Made by a program: the position numbers and the translations under genes. Under the pieces are notes generated by a model. It worked only from the letters and a program-made list of their open reading frames with translations, was not told the DNA's origin and did no database searches. From contig JASKMD010000012.1 in NCBI GenBank assembly GCA_030144725.1, positions 2,983,555 to 3,047,554 on the forward strand: DNA of 64,000 nt. Reading direction: 5' to 3'. Of this stretch, positions 55,444-64,000 are shown piece by piece (position 1 is the stretch's first letter; each line of letters opens with the position of its first letter). The DNA is from Haematococcus lacustris (lineage: Eukaryota; Chlorophyta; Chlorophyceae; Chlamydomonadales; Haematococcaceae).

Positions 55444-57914
55444 CCCTGGCCTGCCCTGCCCTGCCCTGCCCTGCCCTGCCCTGCCCTGCCCTGCCCTGCC
55501 CTGCCCTGCCCTGCCCTGCCCTGCCCTGCCCTGCCCTGCCCTGCCCTGCCCTGCCCTGCCCTGCCCTGCCCTGCCCTGCCCTGCCCTGCCCTGCCCTGCC
55601 CTGCCCTGCCCTGCCCTGCCCTGCCCTGCCCTGCCCTGCCCTGCCCTGCCCTGCCCTGCCCTGCCCTGCCCTGCCCTGCCCTGCCCTGCCCTGCCCTGCC
55701 CTGCCCTGCCCTGCCCTGCCCTGCCCTGCCCTGCCCTGCCCTGCCCTGCCCTGCCCTGCCCTGCCCTGCCCTGCCCTGCCCTGCCCTGCCCTGCCCTGCC
55801 CTGCCCTGCCCTGCCCTGCCCTGCCCTGCCCTGCCCTGCCCTGCCCTGCCCTGCCCTGCCCTGCCCTGCCCTGCCCTGCCCTGCCCTGCCCTGCCCTGCC
55901 CTGCCCTGCCCTGCCCTGCCCTGCCCTGCCCTGCCCTGCCCTGCCCTGCCCTGCCCTGCCCTGCCCTGCCCTGCCCTGCCCTGCCCTGCCCTGCCCTGCC
56001 CTGCCCTGCCCTGCCCTGCCCTGCCCTGCCCTGCCCTGCCCTGCCCTGCCCTGCCCTGCCCTGCCCTGCCCTGCCCTGCCCTGCCCTGCCCTGCCCTGCC
56101 CTGCCCTGCCCTGCCCTGCCCTGCCCTGCCCTGCCCTGCCCTGCCCTGCCCTGCCCTGCCCTGCCCTGCCCTGCCCTGCCCTGCCCTGCCCTGCCCTGCC
56201 CTGCCCTGCCCTGCCCTGCCCTGCCCTGCCCTGCCCTGCCCTGCCCTGCCCTGCCCTGCCCTGCCCTGCCCTGCCCTGCCCTGCCCTGCCCTGCCCTGCC
56301 CTGCCCTGCCCTGCCCTGCCCTGCCCTGCCCTGCCCTGCCCTGCCCTGCCCTGCCCTGCCCTGCCCTGCCCTGCCCTGCCCTGCCCTGCCCTGCCCTGCC
56401 CTGCCCTGCCCTGCCCTGCCCTGCCCTGCCCTGCCCTGCCCTGCCCTGCCCTGCCCTGCCCTGCCCTGCCCTGCCCTGCCCTGCCCTGCCCTGCCCTGCC
56501 CTGCCCTGCCCTGCCCTGCCCTGCCCTGCCCTGCCCTGCCCTGCCCTGCCCTGCCCTGCCCTGCCCTGCCCTGCCCTGCCCTGCCCTGCCCTGCCCTGCC
56601 CTGCCCTGCCCTGCCCTGCCCTGCCCTGCCCTGCCCTGCCCTGCCCTGCCCTGCCCTGCCCTGCCCTGCCCTGCCCTGCCCTGCCCTGCCCTGCCCTGCC
56701 CTGCCCTGCCCTGCCCTGCCCTGCCCTGCCCTGCCCTGCCCTGCCCTGCCCTGCCCTGCCCTGCCCTGCCCTGCCCTGCCCTGCCCTGCCCTGCCCTGCC
56801 CTGCCCTGCCCTGCCCTGCCCTGCCCTGCCCTGCCCTGCCCTGCCCTGCCCTGCCCTGCCCTGCCCTGCCCTGCCCTGCCCTGCCCTGCCCTGCCCTGCC
56901 CTGCCCTGCCCTGCCCTGCCCTGCCCTGCCCTGCCCTGCCCTGCCCTGCCCTGCCCTGCCCTGCCCTGCCCTGCCCTGCCCTGCCCTGCCCTGCCCTGCC
57001 CTGCCCTGCCCTGCCCTGCCCTGCCCTGCCCTGCCCTGCCCTGCCCTGCCCTGCCCTGCCCTGCCCTGCCCTGCCCTGCCCTGCCCTGCCCTGCCCTGCC
57101 CTGCCCTGCCCTGCCCTGCCCTGCCCTGCCCTGCCCTGCCCTGCCCTGCCCTGCCCTGCCCTGCCCTGCCCTGCCCTGCCCTGCCCTGCCCTGCCCTGCC
57201 CTGCCCTGCCCTGCCCTGCCCTGCCCTGCCCTGCCCTGCCCTGCCCTGCCCTGCCCTGCCCTGCCCTGCCCTGCCCTGCCCTGCCCTGCCCTGCCCTGCC
57301 CTGCCCTGCCCTGCCCTGCCCTGCCCTGCCCTGCCCTGCCCTGCCCTGCCCTGCCCTGCCCTGCCCTGCCCTGCCCTGCCCTGCCCTGCCCTGCCCTGCC
57401 CTGCCCTGCCCTGCCCTGCCCTGCCTGCCTGCCCTGCCCTGCCCTGCCCTGCCCTGCCCTGCCCTGCCCTGCCCTGCCCTGCCCTGCCCTGCCCTGCCCT
57501 GCCCTGCCCTGCCCTGCCCTGCCCTGCCCTGCCCTGCCCTGCCCTGCCCTGCCCTGCCCTGCCCTGCCCTGCCCTGCCCTGCCCTGCCCTGCCCTGCCCT
57601 GCCCTGCCCTGCCCTGCCCTGCCCTGCCCTGCCCTGCCCTGCCCTGCCCTGCCCTGCCCTGCCCTGCCCTGCCCTGCCCTGCCCTGCCCTGCCCTGCCCT
57701 GCCCTGCCCTGCCCTGCCCTGCCCTGCCCTGCCCTGCCCTGCCCTGCCCTGCCCTGCCCTGCCCTGCCCTGCCCTGCCCTGCCCTGCCCTGCCCTGCCCT
57801 GCCCTGCCCTGCCCTGCCCTGCCCTGCCCTGCCCTGCCCTGCCCTGCCCTGCCCTGCCCTGCCCTGCCCTGCCCTGCCCTGCCCTGCCCTGCCCTGCCCT
57901 GCCCTGCCCTGCCC
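55444..57914. repeat. (CCCTG)n satellite, about 490 units
   Basis: Nearly perfect 5-bp array of 2.47 kb with one local disturbance (CCTGCCTGCC at 57421-57432). The giant Ala/Leu/Pro/Cys and Gly/Gln/Arg frames through it are products of the repeat. Confidence 0.98.
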
Positions 57915-58255
57915 TGACCTGCCCTGCCCTGACCTGACCTGACCTGACCTGACCTGACCTGACCTGACCTGACCTGACCTGACCTGACCTGACCTGACCT
58001 GACCTGACCTGACCTGACCTGACCTGACCTGACCTGACCTGACCTGACCTGACCTGACCTGACCTGACCTGACCTGACCTGACCTGACCTGACCTGACCT
58101 GACCTGACCTGACCTGACCTGACCTGACCTGACCTGACCTGACCTGACCTGACCTGACCTGACCTGACCTGACCTGACCTGACCTGACCTGACCTGACCT
58201 GACCTGACCTGACCTGACCTGACCTGACCTGACCTGACCTGACCTGACCTGACCT
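57915..58255. repeat. (ACCTG)n satellite, about 67 units
   Basis: Continues the CCCTG array with one base changed in each unit. A short mixed zone at 57915-57932 suggests one array evolved from the other by spread of a variant unit. Confidence 0.97.
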
Positions 58256-60178
58256 TGGACCAGAAGCGTGCCACCACGCGTTGCTTGCCACAATACACCC
58301 GGAACTTGGCATTAGCCCATCGTGGCTTTGAAACCTCGACCCACAGAGTGTCGTACGTCGCCAGGACGGTATCGGCGAACTGGCGGTACGAGGCCAGCGA
58401 GCTGGGCTTGCTGCTGATCTGCGACAGGGCTCTGAGCTGCGGCTTCACCTGGGCCAGCCAGATTCGGGTCGCCTGGGCCTGCCGCGTGATCCCGCTGTCC
58501 CGGTAGCGATCTCTGCCACACGGACACTACTGTGCCGGCAGCGCTGCGCTCCTCGTGCGCTACGGTGGCTATGTTTCTTTTGCCGGGGTCCACGCCCAGC
58601 CACTCAGCGTCGAGGTGGGCCAGCGGGTTGACTACGCCCATGTGCCTGTCCATCCGCGGCAGCTCTGCGGTCGAATATGTCGAAGCCGGGGTCCTCCGGT
58701 GTGCACAACCTGCGCGAAGGTATGCTTGTGGCTGGCGAGCTTCTGGCGGCGTGGGTCAGGCAGCAATGCATCCTATCGGCTGGCCACCTGCAGCCATGAT
58801 ACACACAGTCAAGGCACCTCATCAGCTTGTGTAGGCAGCTGACTGAAGGATCACAAGGCAACTGACTGATGGCTAACAAGGCAGCTGACAGCACACTGTG
58901 CAGTGCAGTGTGCACCCAAGGACTGGCTGGCACCTGGCTGCAAGGAGCACTCACCTGGCTGTCTTTGGGCCCTTCAATGTATTTGCCCGGCTCCGCTGGG
59001 TCAGGTAGGGCACCGTTCCTGAACTTCTTCAGGGAGGTGACCCCCTCCTCCGTCAGCACCCCCAGCATGCTGGCGTCACGCATCAAGCCGTAGAGGCCCT
59101 TGGTGTCGATGAAGGCATGCCGAGCCTGACACTTGCTGGTGGGGGTGAGGGCATAGGGTGTGCCTGGGGGGCCTTGGCAGCATATCAGCTCAGGCTGCTG
59201 CCATGGCACCATATCCAGCTGCCAGGCTGCCATGGCTGCCTCCATCTCCCTGGTGGTGTGCACCGCATGGCGCAACAGCCCGCCCCGGTTTGCTGGCTCC
59301 TCCAGCCAGTCATTATCTATCCGCTCTCCCTCCTCAAGCCCCAGCAGGCCCCGTTGCAAAGCCACCTCAGCCTGCATGGCTTCAGTCACCACCACCCCAC
59401 CTCACCCCGCCAGCCAGCTCACGTCCATGCCACACACCATGCGGTGCACATAGGTGCACTGACGCTTTGATCAGGCTGGCAGGTGCCCACCACCCAGCCC
59501 CCTGAACCCAAATCTGCGCTGGTGCTCGTTAGTGCCCAACATGACCTTGGCCCCGGCCAGGGACACTGACTTCTTGAGCCGGCCAGCGAAGGGGAGCGTG
59601 GGAATGTTGCCGAATGCGGTCTGCAGCTGCTGGCCGACGTGGTCCACCATGTTGGTGTCAGGGTGGTAGCGTGGGATTGCTGCGAGGCGGGTGCGGAGGT
59701 CGGGGTGCGCGGCTAGCACGGCAGCGACTGCTGCATTTGGCCGAATGTTCGCGCCGTCTCCGGGCAAGCCGCGGCACAGGTTCCTGCAGCTCAGGTCCGG
59801 GATGGCTGCCTGGGAGACTGGGATGTCTGTGTACACGGGCTGGCCGTGCAGGCCGAGCGGGTCGGCTACGTGAATGGTAAACAAGCCGCGCACGAGGAAG
59901 CCCAGCAACAGGCTGCCGATTACCGCCCGCTCGCTGCAGGCCTTCACTCGTGGCAGCGCAGCATCGGCCAGGAAGGCATCCCACAGCGCTGGCGGTAAGT
60001 GGTCGGTGTGGTGGGCTAGCTTGCATTTCCGACCGTAGTATGTTTTGTCCCTATCGCGGGCAGCGCGGGCCTCTCCTGAAGCCTTTCTATTGCTCTGCGC
60101 CTCGGTGAGGTCTGGCTCTAGTGCCTCGTCGCGGTCCAAAATGTCATTGTCGGGGTGTTCCGGCCCTGGCCTAGGCAC
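58256..60178 (-). pseudogene. Fanzor fragment F2 (N-terminus through RuvC-I)
   Basis: The longest Fanzor piece. Minus-strand blocks: 60178-59471 (KLAHHTDHLPPALWDAFLAD, CSERAVIGSLLLGFLVRGLF, RYHPDTNMVDHVGQQL), 59395-about 58970 (MQAEVALQRGLLGLEEGERI, FIDTKGLYGLMRDASMLGVL) and 58653-58255. The last contains LDAEWLGVDPGKRNIATVAH, a RuvC-I motif with its catalytic Asp. A different frame then gives ISSKPSSLASYRQFADTVLA and PRWANAKFRVYCGKQRVVAR. At least one frameshift near 58500 is required. The protein breaks off at the ACCTG satellite, so RuvC-II and RuvC-III are missing. The 5' end faces RFC4 head to head, 180 bp away. Confidence 0.8.
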
Positions 60179-60360
60179 GGTTCGTCTTTTTGTTTTGCCA
60201 TAGAAACTAAGAACGTAAAGCCATCACAAATACTAGGAACTGTTAGTTTCGTTTACACGCAGTGATAGATACTTCTGGCATTTCAAACCATGTTTGATTC
60301 AAATCTGAGTTGTCATGACACTGCCTACCGCTGTCCACTGATTTCTGGCGCAGCCACGAA

Positions 60361-63300
60361 ATGACGCAGCCATGGGTTGAGAAATAGTGAGTGTAGTGGA
60401 CTGAAGCCCCGACTCTGCCTGTGCGAGTATAGCACTGGACGCAACGATGTGCGTGCAGCCGGCCGCGAAATGTATCCGAAGTCGAGCACCAAGAGGAGGT
60501 CGTGAACACCCTGACGAAAGCCCTCGAGACTGCCAATGTGTGTGCTGTGTGCCTTGTGTGGTGCAAGCCCAACACCACTGCCTAACTGTGGATTGGCTGA
60601 AGCCAACTCCATGAAGCATGTACCAGGGCAGTGCCTCCAAGTATGCCGTAGGCTACTCTGAGGGCATGGGGCTCTGCTGCTTCTGCGTAGCTTCCCCACC
60701 TCCTCTTCTATGGACCTCCTGGGACGGGAAAGACATCCACCGCCCTGGCAATTGCCAGGCAGTTGTACGGGTGAGAGCAGCACTGGCACTGTCGCAAACC
60801 TGGTTTTATATCAACAAGAAGCACCTAGCAGCCTGTATGCAGCTCCCTCATCCCTCACTAGAGCCCCGATTTGAGGAGGACCACTAGGGACCACTAAGTA
60901 CCTCTAGCGGGACTACTCAATGGGTGTTAAGGGGCTGTGTGGAGTAAACCTAATGCACATGGTGCATGAGTGCCTACCACCTACACTATTGCCTGACCCA
61001 TGAGGGCTATAGTCTAGAGTTGGCATGACAAAACATGCGCTACTGTAAGCTGATGACAGCTCAAATGGGGCACACACTACTGTGCCACAACAGGCTGCTA
61101 TTGATGGGCCATGGGTGGCTTGTCTCGCAGCCGCTTGTAGCCCAGCTCATGGTACTCCTTGCCCTTGGCTGGCAGCTGTTTCTATGCGGTGCCCTTCCGC
61201 TTCTTCTTAGCCATCACGCGATGTGCTTTGAGACAGGCGGTGGTGTTTTCAAGCAATCCGGGTTTCTCCGTAGGTTCATGGAGTAAGTTATGGCCCTGTT
61301 GCAGCCCAGACAACGCCTATACGCAGTTAGGGCATGCATGCCTGTTGGCAGACTCATAAGCCTGTAGGTAGCCTAGCAGCACAACACAGGTGAAGGAGGT
61401 GGCGGGTAGGCCCAAAGGTGCTGGCTCAGCATGCAGCATTAGCCAGACCTGCTTTCGCAGCCACTAGGTGTCAGCCTTGACACAGACAGTGTGCCCACTG
61501 CGTGCTGGCCTAGCTGCCTGCTGGGCTTGCTGCTCCGCTGGCAGCAGTGTGAGCAGTCGGTTCCTTTGCTCAGCCATGCACCTGTGCCGTGACAAAGTGT
61601 ACCCACGTGACTCAAAAGGGATTGCTGCTATTGGTGCAGTTACACTCACTCCTGTGTGATAGGGATGGCCAGGTCACCTGACGCTTGGGGTGTGTCTGTT
61701 GTTTGTTTGCAGGCCAGAGATGATGAAGGCGCGGGTGCTCGAACTAAATGCCAGTGATGAGCGCGGCATCAACGTGGTGCGAGAAAAAGTCAAGTCATTT
61801 GCGGCTGGGGCTGTAGGAGCACCTGTGCCTGGCTACCCCTGCCCTCCCTACAAGCTGCTCATCCTGGATGAAGCTGACTCCATGACCCAGGTAGGGTGCC
61901 AGCCAACAGCCTTGCATGCGCAGTGCACAGCAGACCTCATGCTGCATGGGGTGCCTGCATGGTTACAATTTCCTTTCTTCATGCCAGAAACGGTTGGTGG
62001 CAGGTGTGGTGCAGGATGCCCAGAACGCTCTGCGGCGCACCATGGAGACGTACTCCAAGGTCACGCGCTTCTGCTTCATATGCAACTATGTCAGCCGCAT
62101 CATTGAGCCCTTGGCATCCCGCTGCGCAAAGTTCAGGTCTGATTATGCTGCGTTGCACAAGGGGCCATGTGAGGCCATGTGGGGGGCAGGGCGAGGTGTA
62201 GGGGTACAGGGGAAGGGGGAGGAGGTCTAACAGGAAGGTGTAGAAGTGGAGGAGAGGCCATGTGGGGGGCAACAGAGGTGTAGGGGAAGAGGGAGAGGGG
62301 CAGGAGGTGCAACGGGGAGGTGGATGGAGGGGCAAGGGGGGGCTTAAGGGCAGCTGCCCATCCCTATTGTTGAGACAGATGGGTTGTCCCTGCCCCTGTT
62401 GCCCTGCCCTCAAACCTGTACCCCTGCCGCCCCGCCCCCTGCCCCTGCTGCCCCTGCTGCCCTGCCTGTGCGCCAGGTTCAAGCCGCTGCACAGCGGCAT
62501 CATGAGCAACCGCATCCAGCACATCTGCGAGAAGGAGGGGGTGGTGCTGGGGGCTGAGGCGCTGGCCACCCTAGGCCAGGTGTCTGGGGGCGACCTGCGG
62601 CGCGCCATCACCACCCTGCAGAGCTCAGTGCGCCTGGGGGGTCCCACAGTGGCTCGGTGGGTCAGGGCCGGCACTGGGGGAGGGCAGGGCCACAGCTGCC
62701 TGTGCCTCCCCCATTGGCCTACCCCTCCTGCCTCCTCCTACCCCTCTCTTTCCTACCCCTCTCCTTCCTCTTACCTTCCTTCCCTGCTTCCTCTTTCCTT
62801 CCCACCCCTCTCCTTCCTACCCCTCTCTACCCACTTTCTTCTCTTCCTCTCTTTCTCCCGTTCGGTCTGGTAGGTGGGCAGCAAGGGACTCCACCTGGAG
62901 GCCACCCTCCCCCCTTACTGCAAAGCAGAATGGACCTGCTGGCATGGACTCAGTCTGTCTTTCTTTCTTCTTTCTCCTTCTTCCTTGTCACCTTTGTTTG
63001 TCCCTCTTGTCAGTCGGCGTCCCTCTTCTCAGTCGCAGCAGCGCTGGGTCGTCATCATGTGATAGGGACAGTAGCAGCTGTATCAACAGCAGCAGCAGGG
63101 GCAGGAGTAGATAGGTCTGTGGGAGCAAGGGTGGGGATGTACTGGACATGCCAGATGTCAAAGGAGGTGGCAGAGGTGACCGGCTGCTGGTTTTGCCTCA
63201 ACCTACTCCACTCTTGCCCTGCCTCAACACGTCCCTCCCTGCCCCTCACCCCCTGCCCCTCACCCCCTGCCCCTCACCCCCTGCCCCTCACCCCCTGCCC

Positions 63301-63744
63301 CTCACCCCCTGCCCCTCACCCCCTGCCCCTCACCCCCTGCCCCTGACACCCTGCCCCTCACCCCCTGCCCCTGACACCCTGCCCCTCAACCCCTGCCCCT
63401 CACCCCCTGCCCCTCACCCCCTGCCCCTGACACCCTGCCCCTCACCCCCTGCCCCTCACCCCCTGCCCCTCACCCCCTGCCCCTGACACCCTGCCCCTCA
63501 CCCCCTGCCCCTGACACCCTGCCCCTCACCCCCTGCCCCTCACCCCCTGCCCCTGACACCCTGCCCCTCACCCCCTGCCCCTGACACCCTGCCCCTCACC
63601 CTCTGCCCCTGACACCCTGCCCCTCACCCCCTGCTCCCCTGCAGCCAGACCATCCTGGACGTGTCAGGTCAGATCCCCCCAGAGGTCATCACGCGCCTCC
63701 TGCAGGCCTGCCAGGCAGCTGGCTTCCAGGGGCTGCAGCAGCAG
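60361..63744 (+). CDS. RFC4: Replication factor C subunit 4 (3' end beyond the window)
   Basis: AAA+ subunit of the clamp loader that opens PCNA onto primed DNA. Exons in phase: 60361-60386 (MTQPWVEKY), 60459-60537 ([20 protein letters not shown]), 60691-60770 (Walker [14 protein letters not shown]), 61713-61890 ([20 protein letters not shown]; Walker [12 protein letters not shown]), 62015-62136 ([23 protein letters not shown] motif in [11 protein letters not shown]), 62477-62656 (sensor 2 area, [20 protein letters not shown]) and 63645-63744 ([20 protein letters not shown]). It matches plant RFC4 block for block, from memory. The remaining C-terminal collar exons lie past 64000. Intron 3 (60771-61712) contains a Fanzor tail in antisense, and intron 6 contains a minisatellite. 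Confidence 0.95.
60840..61079 (-). mobile_element. Fanzor element 3' end, copy RE-g, in an RFC4 intron
   Basis: Minus-strand copy from TAGTGTGTGCCCCATTTGAG to a slightly diverged boundary (GGGAGCTG, 60847-60840). It keeps TCATGCCAACTCTAGACTAT and GTGGTAGGCACTCATGCACC, with the ACTAGGGACCACTA-type middle of RE-f. It is antisense to RFC4 and lies wholly inside intron 3. Confidence 0.78.
61080..61260 (-). pseudogene. Fanzor C-terminal remnant F7, in an RFC4 intron
   Basis: The minus strand reads [20 protein letters not shown], then PPMAHQ and a premature TAG before PVVAQ. A short [10 protein letters not shown] frame lies upstream. It is only the tail of the protein, directly joined to RE-g, so the intron insert is a 5'-truncated Fanzor element of about 400 bp. 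Confidence 0.65.
63235..63640 (+). repeat. 15-bp minisatellite in RFC4 intron 6
   Basis: Tandem CCCTGCCCCTCACCC and CCCTGCCCCTGACAC units up to the splice acceptor (CCCCTGCAG, ending 63644). This is a pyrimidine-rich tract on the sense strand. Open frames through it are products of the repeat. Confidence 0.93.
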
Positions 63745-64000
63745 GTAGGAGCGCACCCCTTGGCTGCTGCTGCAGCTGCCCCTGCTGCCCTGCTGACCCC
63801 TGCACCCTACCCTCAACCTGGCAGGCTGGGGGCTCCAAACCAGGCTTGTGCCCAACATAACACAGGCCAGGGGTGCACGCCTCTCCTGACCTGCTGCCAT
63901 GGCTGCCCACCAATGTGAACATCACCCAGCCCCATTACCTTGGTCTGCCCCTTCTACCTATACCTTAGCAACACATCACCCACCTGAACACCTCTAGCCT

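Noticed and set aside
54682..58448. Giant minus and plus frames of more than 1000 residues (Gly/Gln/Arg or Cys/Pro/Ala/Leu)
   Set aside because: They are translations of a 5-bp satellite, which stays open in several frames on both strands, and they run through a gap of Ns.
63235..63640. Open proline-rich frame in the last kilobase
   Set aside because: It is a minisatellite in an RFC4 intron, and the flanking exons join across it in phase.

Overview
The window looks like nuclear DNA from a flagellated green alga, probably a chlamydomonadalean close to Haematococcus (inference). It carries intron-rich genes for a plant-type antenna protein (CP26), the ciliary transition-zone protein meckelin, ALG13, INCENP and replication factor C subunit 4. 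The codons are GC-rich, minisatellites are abundant, and there is a 500-bp assembly gap at 54944-55443. All exon limits are read by eye from splice signals, reading phase and remembered family sequences.

Region 1 (1-24.2 kb) is almost entirely nested mobile DNA. Unit 1 (1733-14796) and unit 2 (21204-24155) are inverted copies of the same pair of elements, called E and X here. Both belong to a family with TAGGGAGCGTC ends. Unit 1 was later broken by a hAT transposon (5514-7999, 8-bp target duplication), by a Harbinger-like element with 29-bp terminal repeats (8248-11394), and by a 695-bp hAT-type MITE (13452-14146) that splits a reading frame. A Ty3/gypsy chromovirus with identical LTRs (14802-21203) lies between the two units.

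Region 2 (24.2-33.8 kb) holds the CP26 gene on the minus strand, two weakly supported minus-strand genes of unknown function, and pieces of Fanzor elements. Region 3 (34.0-49.7 kb) holds three housekeeping or ciliary genes on the plus strand: meckelin, ALG13 and INCENP. Fanzor debris and a stray copy of the INCENP tail lie between them.

Region 4 (49.9-60.2 kb) is Fanzor-rich and includes the assembly gap and a CCCTG/ACCTG satellite of about 2.8 kb. Region 5 (60.36 kb to the end) is RFC4, which runs off the window and has Fanzor debris in an intron.

The most distinctive content is a dispersed family of decayed Fanzor (eukaryotic TnpB-like RuvC nuclease) elements. At least eight protein pieces are present. 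Between them they show the N-terminal region, a RuvC-I motif, the central region and a RuvC-III motif. Eight copies or fragments of one 3' end sequence accompany them, and seven stop at the same boundary (about GGGGGCTG). By analogy with TnpB, that 3' end is a candidate guide-RNA scaffold. No copy in the window looks intact.
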